Below are positions 45,146 to 54,319 of a stretch of DNA of 62,193 nt, in pieces (position 1 is the stretch's first letter; each line of letters starts with the position of its first letter). Position numbers and translations under genes: made by a program. The stretch is taken from positions 1 to 62,193 of the forward strand of contig CANDIF010000006.1 of NCBI GenBank assembly GCA_947384775.1, in the 5' to 3' direction. Below the pieces are notes generated by a model, which was not told where the DNA came from, did no database searches, and worked only from the letters and a program-made list of their open reading frames with translations. The DNA comes from an uncultured Clostridium sp. (lineage in GTDB: Bacteria > Bacillota > Clostridia > TANB77 > CAG-508).

Positions 45146-45294
45146 TTCTTTTCCCCCTTTTTTAGTATTTATTTAATTTATATCATAAATTACCTCTTAT
45201 TTCAATACTCTTGCCTACAAATTGGTGTTTGAATGAGAACAGATTATTCGAAGAACGGGTAATAGTAAATCTCCCCTACGGTTTGCTATTCAAT

Positions 45295-46212
45295 CTAATT
45301 ATTTCTTATTCGTACATCTTGCCAATATTCTGTGTTTATTGTTATCTCCGCATCATTTCCGTAAAAAACTTTTCTTGCTTCATGGTCTCCATTTAATGTA
45401 GTTAAAAACCATGCTACCATGTAACCCTTAGCTTCTTTTAAAACCTCTCTATGATCTATATTCTTTTTTCTTCCCATTACTGTTAAAGTTTTACTCTTTA
45501 TATTATTATATGTATTTTCCAGTGAGTCTAATGGTGCTATTAGTCCTGAATCTATGTCTCCTGTTCCTGCAATCATAAAATATGGAATATTTATTTCACT
45601 GGTGTCGTATTCCCACCCTAGCATACTTGATATTTCTCTACAAGCACAGCTCGCTGTGTAAATTGATTTCAAATAATTACTATTTTCATAATTACATACT
45701 GCATTTATTGCTCCAACTCCTCCTTGAGAATGTCCGCTAACACCTATTTTATTTGTATCTATTTTATCATATAAAATACTGTCATTATTATTATTTAAAT
45801 ATAAAATATAGTCTAAACTTAAAGAAGTTGATTCTCCTGTCCATGAATTCTTATCTTCATTTCCTATTACAATAAATCCCCAACTAGATAAATGTTTAAA
45901 TACATCTTTATGCGTTTCTGCTGTTGCTCCTGTTCCATTTGCAATCACTATTACTGGATATTTTTTATTTTCCATTTTCAATGGATACCATATTGAATAT
46001 TTTCCAGTTTTTGAATTGTTACTTTCATGTTCCATATATCCAACATCATATTTTCCTTCTATTTCATATTCACTTTCTAAACTTCTTGTATATAAAATTT
46101 CTTCTTGTTTTTCATTTGCTGTTATCTCTCTTATTTTCATTATTGCTATTGCAATTATCAATATAATCACTACAATGCTTATAACTAAAACAAGCTTTTT
46201 TTTATTTTTCAT
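45295..46212 (-). CDS. Membrane-anchored alpha/beta hydrolase
   Basis: A 305-residue protein with an N-terminal transmembrane segment (about 5-25) and an alpha/beta-hydrolase domain. Nucleophile elbow is 'IGVSGHSQGGVGAIN' (Ser near 170); the oxyanion-loop segment 'PVIVIANGTGATAETHKDVF' precedes it; Asp is probably that in 'IAGTGDIDSG' and the His in 'NIDHREVL'. Resembles dienelactone-hydrolase/PET-hydrolase-like esterases. Substrate unknown. Confidence 0.82.
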   Translation of the reverse strand: MKNKKKLVLVISIVVIILIIAIAIMKIREITANEKQEEILYTRSLESEYEIEGKYDVGYMEHESNNSKTGKYSIWYPLKMENKKYPVIVIANGTGATAETHKDVFKHLSSWGFIVIGNEDKNSWTGESTSLSLDYILYLNNNNDSILYDKIDTNKIGVSGHSQGGVGAINAVCNYENSNYLKSIYTASCACREISSMLGWEYDTSEINIPYFMIAGTGDIDSGLIAPLDSLENTYNNIKSKTLTVMGRKKNIDHREVLKEAKGYMVAWFLTTLNGDHEARKVFYGNDAEITINTEYWQDVRIRNN

Positions 46213-46305
46213 TTTGTCTCCTCTCTTTCAAATATTTTATGCTTTTGTTTTTATAATATCACAGTTTGCAAATTGCTTTAAGAACTAAAGCTCAAGATTT
46301 TAGAA

Positions 46306-46353
46306 AAATTGCAGTTTGTGTTATTAAATTTTTAATAACACAAACTGCAATTT
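46306..46353. terminator. Perfect 20-bp stem terminator
   Basis: Arms of 20 bases (AAATTGCAGTTTGTGTTATT and its complement) enclose an 8-base loop, directly after the XRE-membrane gene. Confidence 0.8.
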
Positions 46354-46360
46354 AACACAA

Positions 46361-47743
46361 TTATATATTAGTTTTTTCCATTTCATTTCTTATTAGTTTC
46401 TCAATATTCTCCTTTGATGTATATACATATACTACTGGATAATAATTTCTTATTTTTTTATTATTTATATCGTCTATAGAATCTCTTATTTCTTGCATAA
46501 TATTATCATTCTTTTGTCTGTATCCAATATTTACAATTTCATCATCATTGCTCGTATATGCTTCTAAATATTTAGAATGCTTTACCACAATTTTTATGCT
46601 ATCTGCTTCAGTTTCTATATAATTTATGTTATTCCAATAATTTATTGATAAATTATCAGTCATTTGAATCTCAAAAACAGTTTCTTCTGTAATTTCTTGA
46701 TTCTTAACATAATTAAATTCAGTAATTCCTATACAAAATATTCCTATACCAATTCCAGCAAGTATTAATGATATAATGAGAATTATTGCTATTCTACCTT
46801 TCTTTGATTTCTTACTTATAATAAAATTATAAAGTATCTCCAAAATCACAAAGTTTATTAATATTCCTGCTGCAATTACCATGATTGCCCCTACAAAAGT
46901 TAAACCTGTTTTCACAAACAAAAAGCTTAAAACAAATAATGCTATTAGTGAAATAAATGTAAAAACAAATCCAATCGCAACAAATACAATTATAAATTTT
47001 ATACACCATAAAATTGCTTTCATAATTCCATTTAGGAATTTAGATTCAGAATGTTTTGGATCTCTAATTATAACTTTTTCTTTCTTCTTTTCAATAAATA
47101 TCTTTTTATTATCTTCTGCTATAGTTTCATTTGATATTTGTTCATCGTTTTCACTAGTCGTGTTTAATTCACTATTATCTTCTTTTACTATTTCATAATA
47201 GTCTAGATATCTAATTTTGAAAACATGTAATAAAACTGCAATTCCCACAATTAATGCAAATATATAATAAAGCGAGCAAACAGTCTTAACTATATATATA
47301 ATTGTTCTGCCTAATCCTCCTACCATTATTTGTTCCAATGATAAAGCCTGATATGCTATTGATCCTATTATTAAAAATACTGATGCTAAAAATATTCCTA
47401 CAATAAATTGTTCTGCTAAGCATTTTAACCTTTGTTTCATACTCATACTACTTAACATATCAACCGTTTTTGTTATAAACGCAAAGAAGTCATCTATGTA
47501 TTTATTAAAATTATTTTTAGATTCTTTATTTTCATCTACCTCTTTTACATTTTCATTCATAAGTTCATCAATATTGTAATTAAATAACTTACATATTAAT
47601 AAGACTTTATCCATTTCGGGATAGCTTTGCTCTGACTCCCATTTTGAAACAGCTTGTCTTGATACTCCTAATTTTTCTGCAAGTTGCTCTTGTGATAAAT
47701 TATTTTCCTTTCTAATTCTTTTCAAATTATCTGATAACTTCAT
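46361..47743 (-). CDS. XRE-family regulator fused to membrane helices
   Basis: A 460-residue protein from ATG 47743 after AAGGAGGGAG; a longer reading upstream lacks a site. Residues 1-60 are a helix-turn-helix ('MKLSDNLKRIRKENNLSQEQ', 'LGVSRQAVSKWESEQSYPEM'). Around six transmembrane helices follow in several clusters (about 115-390), with a C-terminal domain. XRE-membrane fusions sense envelope or membrane conditions in Firmicutes. Target unknown. Confidence 0.85.
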   Translation of the reverse strand: MKLSDNLKRIRKENNLSQEQLAEKLGVSRQAVSKWESEQSYPEMDKVLLICKLFNYNIDELMNENVKEVDENKESKNNFNKYIDDFFAFITKTVDMLSSMSMKQRLKCLAEQFIVGIFLASVFLIIGSIAYQALSLEQIMVGGLGRTIIYIVKTVCSLYYIFALIVGIAVLLHVFKIRYLDYYEIVKEDNSELNTTSENDEQISNETIAEDNKKIFIEKKKEKVIIRDPKHSESKFLNGIMKAILWCIKFIIVFVAIGFVFTFISLIALFVLSFLFVKTGLTFVGAIMVIAAGILINFVILEILYNFIISKKSKKGRIAIILIISLILAGIGIGIFCIGITEFNYVKNQEITEETVFEIQMTDNLSINYWNNINYIETEADSIKIVVKHSKYLEAYTSNDDEIVNIGYRQKNDNIMQEIRDSIDDINNKKIRNYYPVVYVYTSKENIEKLIRNEMEKTNI

Positions 47744-47884
47744 AATTTTCTCCCTCCTTGCAGAGAATTTTATCAATTCTACTGGTTGCATACTACCAAC
47801 TTTGGGTTGTTTTTTGTCAATTTTAGGTTGCATTATTACAAATTTTTACTCAATTTACAGCAAGATTGAGCAGGTTATATACCT

Positions 47885-48527
47885 TTAGTCCCTTACTTTT
47901 ACTCCAATTAAATATAATAAATCTAGTGCCTGGAACTGATTTATTATTGCTCCCTTTATTTCTTCTAGTGATACTACAATTCCTTCAATTATGCTATCTG
48001 ATAAATCTATACCTTTCAGACTTGTCTTAAAAAAGCTTGCTCCGTGTTAAATCCGATTTTTTTAATACTATGTTTTTTAATTTATTTTCTTGGAAATTGC
48101 TATTTCTAAGTCCTGAATTATCAAATATTACATTCTCTATACTCGCCATTGATAAATTAGAATAGTTCATATTTGTTTCGCTAAAAATGACATTATATAA
48201 TCTACTATCAATAAATTTTCCTCCTGTCATTTTACAATTTATAAACTCACATCTAATAAAACCACAATTTTCAAATGAAGTATTTGAAAAATTACAATTT
48301 TTAAATTGAACATCTATAAAAGTATTTTTATCCAAATTACTCTCCATAATTGCAGTATTACTTATAATTGCTTTTTCTATTCTTATATCATTTAATTCAA
48401 TATTTTCTTGTTTATAATTTTCTATTTTTATATTTTCTAAATTGTCATCTTCTTTTATTATTTCTAATAAATCTACAATATTAGTTAAATCTTCTTCTAT
48501 TAATCTTTGTGGTTTTAATATATTCAC
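47885..48527 (-). CDS. Pentapeptide-repeat protein, read through one +1 shift at CGG
   Basis: A right-handed beta-helix protein made of A(D/N)LxX pentapeptides ('NTFIDVQFKNCNFSNTSFEN', 'CGFIRCEFINCKMTGGKFID'). I start it at GTG 48527 after TGGAGAAAA. The helix repeat runs to 'LKKSDLT', where CGG at 48042-48044 occurs. Skipping C continues 'GASFFKTSLKGIDLSDSIIE', a standard pentapeptide coil plus the family's C-terminal block 'IVVSLEEIKGAIINQFQALD', to a stop at 47885. Product 213 aa. Without shifting it would end after six codons, cutting the conserved C-terminal block. Confidence 0.87.
48042..48044 (-). other. CGG +1 frameshift site (pentapeptide-repeat gene)
   Basis: Context TTA-ACA-CGG-AGC. 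Skipping C gives Leu-Thr-Gly-Ala-Ser and the rest of the family's C-terminus. Confidence 0.86.
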
Positions 48528-48640
48528 TTTTTTTCTCCATTTTTTTGTTGTACATAATATCACATTAACATATATTTATCAATATCTTGTATCACTATGT
48601 CAAACTATCTCATATTATGTTATTAGTGAGGTGATAGATT

Positions 48641-49438
48641 TTGAGTTGGTTTGAAACAATAAATCCTGTTATTCAAGCTTTTATTGCAACACTTTTTACT
48701 TGGGCAATAACTGCTCTTGGTTCTCTTGTTGTCTGCTTTTTTAAAGAAGTAAATAAGAAAGTGTTAAATACGATTTTAGGCTTTAGCGCAGGCGTAATGA
48801 TTGCAGCTTCATTTTGGTCTCTGCTTTCCCCCGCTATTGATTTATCTGCAGAACTTGGATACATAGTATGGTTATTACCTGCTACTGGATTTATTATTGG
48901 TGGTTTGTTTGTACTATTATCTGATAGATTTTTAGATAATGTATTAAAAAATAGAAAAAATCTACGAAATGCAGATTCATTAAGAAGAAGTATATTATTA
49001 ATTTCAGCAATCACAATTCATAATATACCTGAAGGTATGGCAATTGGTGTCGCTTTTGGAGGTATAGCAAGTGGTGTTCCTGGAATGACTTTAATAGGTG
49101 CCATTATGTTGGCTGTTGGTATAGGTATTCAAAACTTTCCAGAAGGTGCCGCTGTTTCTCTTCCTCTTAGAAATGAGGGTTTTTCAAGATTTAAAAGTTT
49201 TATGTTTGGGCAGGCATCAGCTTTAGTTGAACCTATTTCTGCAGTTATAGGAGTAATATTAGTTTTAACTATAAGAAGTATTTTACCATTTTTGCTTTCA
49301 TTTGCTGCTGGCGCAATGATTGCTGTTGCAGCTAGAGAGCTTCTTCCAGAATCAATAACAGAAAATAAGAATTTAGCAACTTTAGGTTTGATTTTTGGAT
49401 TTGTTTTAATGATGGTTTTAGATGTTGCTTTAGGATAA
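48641..49438 (+). CDS. ZIP-family metal transporter
   Basis: Membrane metal (zinc or similar) transporter, 265 aa, about eight helices. TTG 48641 lies behind GAGGTG. Signature helices 4 and 5 hold the metal ligands: 'ITIHNIPEGMAIGVAFGG' and 'GIGIQNFPEGAAVSLPLR'. Normal size for prokaryotic ZIP. Upstream gene points away. Confidence 0.93.
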   Translation: MSWFETINPVIQAFIATLFTWAITALGSLVVCFFKEVNKKVLNTILGFSAGVMIAASFWSLLSPAIDLSAELGYIVWLLPATGFIIGGLFVLLSDRFLDNVLKNRKNLRNADSLRRSILLISAITIHNIPEGMAIGVAFGGIASGVPGMTLIGAIMLAVGIGIQNFPEGAAVSLPLRNEGFSRFKSFMFGQASALVEPISAVIGVILVLTIRSILPFLLSFAAGAMIAVAARELLPESITENKNLATLGLIFGFVLMMVLDVALG

Positions 49439-49442
49439 AGAA

Positions 49443-49491
49443 AAAAGTGATTGACATATACAAAATATGTAGCATATTGTCAATCACTTTT
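49443..49491 (+). terminator. Terminator after the ZIP gene
   Basis: AAAAGTGATTGACA / TGTCAATCACTTTT stem with an inner AT-rich second stem. Confidence 0.85.
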
Positions 49492-49516
49492 ATTGTGCAA
49501 ACAACAAGGTTCTGGG

Positions 49517-49555
49517 GGACCTCACCCACAGGCTTTGCCTGTGAGGTGGGTCAGG
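49517..49555. repeat. GC-rich imperfect hairpin
   Basis: GACCTCACCCACAGGC TTT GCCTGTGAGGTGGGTC: stems pair at both ends around a mismatched core, flanked by short direct repeats (AGGTTCT). Unusually GC-rich for this genome. Between converging genes. Confidence 0.5.
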
Positions 49556-49571
49556 TTCTTATCTCATACTC

Positions 49572-50033
49572 TTACTGATTATTTTCTTTTCCTTTTATTT
49601 CAAGAATTACTTCTTCTATTTCATCTGTTCTGTTCTTTTCTGTAAGCGTTGCATCTATTCCTAAATAATTTTTTTCCAACTCTAGCTTATCTACATTCAT
49701 CCTAAACTCCCAGCCTTTTCCTTCTTCTTCATATTCTAACCATGTGTTACCATTTTCATCTACTGTAGTTTTTCCTTCTAGCTTTTGATTACTTCCATCT
49801 TCTTTAACCAAAGTTACTGTAACAAATTCTTTAATATCCTTAGCTAATTGTCCATTTGTAGCCGCATTTACAGTAAAGAAACCACCTGATACCATAACTA
49901 ATGCAACTGCACATATTGATAATATTTGTTTCTTTGCATTTATTTTCATATTTTCCTCACTTTCTAAATTGGATACAACTATTTTACTTCTAACATTCCT
50001 TAGTATTCTATTATTTAATTCATTATTTTCCAT
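49572..50033 (-). CDS. Small anti-sigma-like membrane protein
   Basis: A 153-residue protein overlapping the end of the second ECF sigma gene by 11 bases. N-terminus 'MENNELNNRILRNVRSKIVV' parallels that of the 38423 gene. One helix (about 36-57, 'QILSICAVALVMVSGGFFTV'), then an outer domain of about 95 residues. The layout suggests control of the co-encoded sigma factor. Domain not recognised. Confidence 0.75.
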   Translation of the reverse strand: MENNELNNRILRNVRSKIVVSNLESEENMKINAKKQILSICAVALVMVSGGFFTVNAATNGQLAKDIKEFVTVTLVKEDGSNQKLEGKTTVDENGNTWLEYEEEGKGWEFRMNVDKLELEKNYLGIDATLTEKNRTDEIEEVILEIKGKENNQ

Positions 50034-50577
50034 AGCTATACCCTCCTTCTTTAATTTTTTTCTTTGCTTGTTTTCTAAGTCTGTGTAACGTTACTTTTAC
50101 CTTTGTTTCTGATATTTTTAAAATTTTTGATATTTCTTTGATTTTTTTAGATTGATAGTAAAACATTATAAATATATTTTTATCTTCATCTTTTAATTTT
50201 TCTATAAAACTTTCTATTATTTTACTTTTTTCATTTTCTTCTATTAATTCTTGTATATCGATGTGTGAATTAATTTTATTTTCGAAATCTTCAATACTTT
50301 CTATTTCACAAGTTGTATTGTAATTTCTATATTTCTTTTTTATCAAATTTTTAGCAATTCCCACTAAGTATGCTTTTATATTTATATCTTTATCTAGTTT
50401 ATTATAGTTTTTCCAAAGAACTATAAATACATCTGAAAGTATCTCCTCTATATCTTCGGGGGTAGATATAGAATGTTCTATAACAGTGTAAATATAATTA
50501 TTGTACTTTTCAATCACTTTTTCGATATTTAAAATGTTTCTATCTTCAAAATCTGCTATAGTTTCATTATTATTCAA
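50023..50577 (-). CDS. ECF RNA polymerase sigma factor (second copy)
   Basis: 184-residue sigma factor; region 2 includes 'EDIEEILSDVFIVLWKNYNK', region 4 'SKKIKEISKILKISETKVKV'. TTG 50577 preceded by AAGGAGTTTAGATCTAAA, nearly the same leader as the paralogue at 40181. Both paralogues have an anti-sigma-like gene overlapping their 3' end and a palindromic repeat upstream. Confidence 0.88.
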   Translation of the reverse strand: MNNNETIADFEDRNILNIEKVIEKYNNYIYTVIEHSISTPEDIEEILSDVFIVLWKNYNKLDKDINIKAYLVGIAKNLIKKKYRNYNTTCEIESIEDFENKINSHIDIQELIEENEKSKIIESFIEKLKDEDKNIFIMFYYQSKKIKEISKILKISETKVKVTLHRLRKQAKKKIKEGGYSYGK

Positions 50578-50685
50578 TTTAGATCTAAACTCCTTATTTA
50601 AAAGTACCTTTGTCTATATAATACCATTTTTTCAGAAAAGGTTACAAAAAAGATTAGTTTTTTTCAAAACCAATCGATATAATCC

Positions 50686-50765
50686 GCTCCATCTTGCTGG
50701 ATATTCGATTTTTAAATTTTTAATACAGTTGTTTAAAATTTTAAAAATGAATATCCATGTGGAGC
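50686..50765 (-). repeat. GCTCCA/TGGAGC palindromic repeat, copy D
   Basis: Minus-strand copy nearly identical to copy E (53446) along its full length, including the AAACAACTGTATTAAAAATT middle. Lies between the sigma gene and the CadC-like gene. Confidence 0.85.
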
Positions 50766-50782
50766 TATATATCATAATAAAA

Positions 50783-50816
50783 AAAGATTAGCTGTGAATT
50801 GTAACAGCCAATCTTT
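50783..50816. terminator. Terminator after the CadC-like gene
   Basis: AAAAGATTAGCTGT / ACAGCCAATCTTTT stem with a G-T wobble-type pair, downstream of the regulator. Confidence 0.8.
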
Positions 50817-50822
50817 TCATAA

Positions 50823-51182
50823 TTATTCATTTATGTGTGATAATCCATTAAAGAAAATATCATGTACATGTTCATCACTTATTGAATAGTACATCATTTT
50901 TCCTTCTTTTCTTGGTTTTGCTACTCCAAATTGTCTTAATATTTTTAATTGATGTGATGTCGCAGATTGCGTAATTCCAAGTATTGTTGCTATATCGCAA
51001 ACACATAATTCTCTTAATGCAATTAATTGTATAATTCTAATTCTTGTATTATCTCCAAATATTTTAAAGAATTCTGATAAATTATATGCCTCATCCTCTT
51101 TTAACATTTTTTCTTTTAATTCTGCAACTATATCTGGATGTACAACAGTTTCTTCACATCTATCTATAAAATCGTCTTCCAT
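50823..51182 (-). CDS. ArsR/SmtB-family metal-sensing repressor, CadC-like
   Basis: A 119-residue winged-helix repressor that releases DNA on binding a heavy metal. The thiolate sensor motif ELCVCD ('IALRELCVCDIATILGITQS', about 67-74) is the alpha-3N type of CadC; the C-terminus keeps a His/Asp pattern ('DEHVHDIFFNGLSHINE') like the alpha-5 zinc site of SmtB. It follows the P1B ATPase gene by 70 bases, and presumably regulates it. Confidence 0.9.
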   Translation of the reverse strand: MEDDFIDRCEETVVHPDIVAELKEKMLKEDEAYNLSEFFKIFGDNTRIRIIQLIALRELCVCDIATILGITQSATSHQLKILRQFGVAKPRKEGKMMYYSISDEHVHDIFFNGLSHINE

Positions 51183-51252
51183 AACGCATCACACCTTTTA
51201 TTCTTAAATTTAACACAAATATAATATCACACATTTATTTATATTTCAATTG

Positions 51253-53334
51253 TTAAATTCTTTTTGTGTGTAGTGCTCTAATTGAATTTACTACTGCTAC
51301 AAGCGTTACTCCAACATCTGCAATTACTGCCTCCCAAATTGTTGCAATACCAAACGCTCCAAGTGTCATAGCTGCTAATTTTACTACCATAGCCAATATA
51401 ATATTTTCTATTACTATTTTTTTAGTTTTTCTAGCAATTTTTATTGCTGTTACAATTTTTGATGGTTCATCTGTCATAATAACAGCATCTGCTGCTTCTA
51501 TGGCTGAATCTGATCCAATCCCTCCCATTGCAATTCCTACATCTGCTCTTGCAAGCACTGGACTATCATTTATTCCATCTCCAACAAAAATCACTTTTCC
51601 ATCTTTCATACATTTTTCTAACTCTTCTACTTTATCTACTGGCAATAATTCTGATACAACTTTATCTATTCCTATTTCTTTTCCTATATGTTTTGCAATT
51701 TGTTTTGTATCTCCTGTTAACATTACTGTGCTTTTTATTCCTAATTTCTTCAAATCTTTAATTGCATCTTTTGAATCTTCTTTTATTACATCAGAAATTA
51801 CAATATAACCTTCGTATTTTCTATCTATTGCAATATGAACTACTGTACCTATTATATTTTCTCCTTCACATTGTATCTTTTCATTCTTCATTAATTTCGT
51901 ATTTCCAACTAGTACATTTTTCCCATCTATATTTGCTTTAATTCCATTTCCTGAAATCTCTGTATAACCAGATATTCTTCTTTTCTCAATATCTTTTTCA
52001 TATGCTTTTATTATTGATGTTCCTATTGGGTGATTTGAATAAAATTCTGCATAAGCACAATATTCTAAAAGTTCTTCTTTAGTTATCTTTCCTAATGGAA
52101 CAATTTCTGTAACATTAAATACTCCTTTTGTTAATGTTCCTGTTTTATCGAAAACTACTGTATCTATTTTATTTAGCAGTTCTAAATAGTTAGCTCCCTT
52201 AACTAAAATTCCTTTTTTAGAAGCTCCTCCTATTCCACTAAAGAAACTTAATGGAATTGAAATTACTAATGCACAGGGACAAGATATTACTAAAAATACT
52301 AATGCCTTATATAACCATTCTGAAAATACTGCTTCTTGCACAAATAGTGTTGGTATTGCTACAATTAGGATTGCTAGCAACACTACTATTGGTGTATATA
52401 TTCTTGCAAATTTTGTTATAAAATTTTCTGTATGTGCCTTTTTATTACTTGCATTTTGGACTAAGTCTAGTATTTTAGAAACTGTAGAATTTTCAAATGT
52501 CTTTGTTACTTTTACAGTTAATAAACCTGTTTTATTAATCATTCCACTTAAGATTTCATTATCTTTCTCCATTTTTCTAGGCACAGATTCTCCTGTTAAT
52601 GCTGATGTATCAACTAAAGATTCTCCTTCTAGTATAATTCCATCAAGTGGCACTCTTTCTCCTGGTTTTATTATTATTACATCTCCTATTTTGACTTCAT
52701 TTGGAGATACCTTATTAATATCGTCTCCTGTTTTTAAATTAGCATAATCTGGTCTAATATCCATAAGCTTAGTTATTGATTTTCTTGACTTTTCTACAGC
52801 TTTATCTTGTAAAAATTCTCCTACACTATAAAATAACATTACTGCAACAGCTTCGTGAAACTCTCCTATTCCAAATGCACCTATTGTTGCAATTGTCATT
52901 AAAAAGTTCTCATCAAAAACTTCTCCTTTAAATATGTTCTTTACAGCTTTAAAAACAATTTCATAACCTATTATCACATATGATATTAGAAATATTGCTA
53001 ATTCTGCAGTTTTTCCAAATTCAAAAACTATTCCTATTGCAAATAATATAGAACTTATTATGATTTTGGCTAATTCAAATTTTGAGTTTTCTTCTTCATC
53101 TTCTTGTTTTACTTCATTTTTTTCTAATACTTCAACTTCTGGCTCTAGTTCCTTTATCAAAGTTTTTATTTCATTCAAAGTTTTTTCTTCATCTATACTA
53201 TTATTTAATTCCAATTCTAATGTTTGTGTTGCGAAAGCTAATGTTGCATGCTTTACCGCTTTTAAATTATTTACTTTTTTTTCTATTTTTGCTGCACAAT
53301 TAGGACAATCTAAGCCTTTTAATATGTATTTCAT
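51253..53334 (-). CDS. Zn/Cd/Pb-type P1B-ATPase
   Basis: Divalent-metal exporter of 693 aa. N-terminal metal domain has 'GLDCPNCAAKIEKKV'. Transport motif 'SCPCALVISIPLSFFSG' (near 353) is the Zn/Cd/Pb-type CPC; phosphorylation site is 'FDKTGTLTKGVF' (near 394); 'GDGINDSPVLARADVGIAMG' forms the hinge. The companion repressor is CadC-like, supporting Cd/Zn/Pb. A strong GGAGGAAC precedes ATG 53334. Confidence 0.94.
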   Translation of the reverse strand: MKYILKGLDCPNCAAKIEKKVNNLKAVKHATLAFATQTLELELNNSIDEEKTLNEIKTLIKELEPEVEVLEKNEVKQEDEEENSKFELAKIIISSILFAIGIVFEFGKTAELAIFLISYVIIGYEIVFKAVKNIFKGEVFDENFLMTIATIGAFGIGEFHEAVAVMLFYSVGEFLQDKAVEKSRKSITKLMDIRPDYANLKTGDDINKVSPNEVKIGDVIIIKPGERVPLDGIILEGESLVDTSALTGESVPRKMEKDNEILSGMINKTGLLTVKVTKTFENSTVSKILDLVQNASNKKAHTENFITKFARIYTPIVVLLAILIVAIPTLFVQEAVFSEWLYKALVFLVISCPCALVISIPLSFFSGIGGASKKGILVKGANYLELLNKIDTVVFDKTGTLTKGVFNVTEIVPLGKITKEELLEYCAYAEFYSNHPIGTSIIKAYEKDIEKRRISGYTEISGNGIKANIDGKNVLVGNTKLMKNEKIQCEGENIIGTVVHIAIDRKYEGYIVISDVIKEDSKDAIKDLKKLGIKSTVMLTGDTKQIAKHIGKEIGIDKVVSELLPVDKVEELEKCMKDGKVIFVGDGINDSPVLARADVGIAMGGIGSDSAIEAADAVIMTDEPSKIVTAIKIARKTKKIVIENIILAMVVKLAAMTLGAFGIATIWEAVIADVGVTLVAVVNSIRALHTKRI

Positions 53335-53353
53335 AGTTCCTCCTTCGTTTTAC

Positions 53354-53373
53354 ATATGTTTGTATGTTCATAT
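53354..53373. promoter_or_regulatory. Possible metal-repressor operator
   Basis: ATATG..N10..CATAT inverted repeat 20 bases before the ATPase start. Similar AT-rich palindromes serve CadC/SmtB repressors; assignment is tentative. Confidence 0.35.
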
Positions 53374-53445
53374 ATTCATTATATGCATTTCATATTTTTT
53401 TGTCAATATATTTTGAAAATTTTTTTAATTTGTTTATACTATGTA

Positions 53446-53525
53446 GCTCCACATGGATGTTCATTTTTAAAATTTTAAACAACTGTATTAAAAATTTAAA
53501 AATCGAACATCCAGCAAGATGGAGC
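53446..53525 (+). repeat. GCTCCA/TGGAGC palindromic repeat, copy E
   Basis: Nearly identical to copy D but inverted; GCTCCACATGGATGTTC at the left and GAACATCCAGCAAGATGGAG at the right. GTAG precedes the left end. Upstream of the metal-ATPase gene. Confidence 0.85.
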
Positions 53526-53566
53526 GGATTTCTACAAATGAACAATTCATTAAAAATGGTTCAAAA

Positions 53567-53600
53567 AAGTATCGCATCCAATCAAGGTATGCGATACTTT
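53567..53600. terminator. Terminator after mscL
   Basis: AAAGTATCGCAT / ATGCGATACTTT stem followed by T-rich DNA. Confidence 0.85.
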
Positions 53601-53603
53601 TAT

Positions 53604-54047
53604 TTATACTTCTTGTTTTTCTTTTAATAAATCTCTTATCTCCTCTAGTAATACTACTTGTTCATCTTTTTTTGGTTCTTCTACTATGGCTTCTTCTTCC
53701 TTCTTCTTTGTTATTTTATCTATAACTTTTACAAATATGAATATGCAGATTGCAATAATTAGAAAGTCTATTACATTTTGTATAAATGTTCCATATGTTA
53801 TTGTTGCCTCTCCTATTTTTACTGATAAACTAGAAAAATCTATTCCTCCTATTATTGCTCCTATAACAGGCATTATTATATCATCTACTATTGATGAAAC
53901 AATTTTACCAAATGCAGATCCTATTATAACACCGACAGCTAAATCAATTACATTTCCTTTAGCTATAAATGACTTAAATTCTGATATTGTTTTGTTTCCT
54001 TTGTTTAATAATTCTTCTTTGTTTAAATGTTCCATTTTTTTCTTCAT
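53604..54047 (-). CDS. mscL: Large-conductance mechanosensitive channel MscL
   Basis: Pentameric channel that opens under membrane tension to release solutes. 147 aa. N-terminal helix '[20 protein letters not shown]' with the pore-lining '[20 protein letters not shown]', periplasmic loop, second helix ('[20 protein letters not shown]') and cytoplasmic coil. AAAGG precedes ATG 54047. Confidence 0.95.
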   Translation of the reverse strand: MKKKMEHLNKEELLNKGNKTISEFKSFIAKGNVIDLAVGVIIGSAFGKIVSSIVDDIIMPVIGAIIGGIDFSSLSVKIGEATITYGTFIQNVIDFLIIAICIFIFVKVIDKITKKKEEEAIVEEPKKDEQVVLLEEIRDLLKEKQEV

Positions 54048-54086
54048 ATATTATTCAATCCTTTCTTTTTAGATATACTATTTTAT

Positions 54087-54317
54087 CTATGCTACTTTTT
54101 CTTTATAATTTACAATTGTAATTTCTAACTCTAATTCTCTTAATTTATTAACTATTTTTTCAATATTTTCTGATACTTCATCTGAAAAATATTGTTCATT
54201 ACACTGTGTGCATACTTTAGCAGGCACTCCTTTTATGATAATAATTCTATCCTCTAAATCAACTACATAATTCACGTTTTTTTCTTTTACTTCTCCATCA
54301 CACTTAAAACATTTCAT
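54087..54317 (-). CDS. YgiT/MqsA-type zinc-finger antitoxin
   Basis: A 76-residue protein from ATG 54317 (GGAGGAAAT upstream). The zinc site is 'MKCFKCDGEVKEK' plus 'VCTQCNEQYFS', as in YgiT-type antitoxins. No separate helix-turn-helix is present, so this is the short form. It starts immediately after the DUF4258 gene (stop at 54320), the usual toxin-first order. Confidence 0.85.
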   Translation of the reverse strand: MKCFKCDGEVKEKNVNYVVDLEDRIIIIKGVPAKVCTQCNEQYFSDEVSENIEKIVNKLRELELEITIVNYKEKVA

Positions 54318-54319
54318 TT

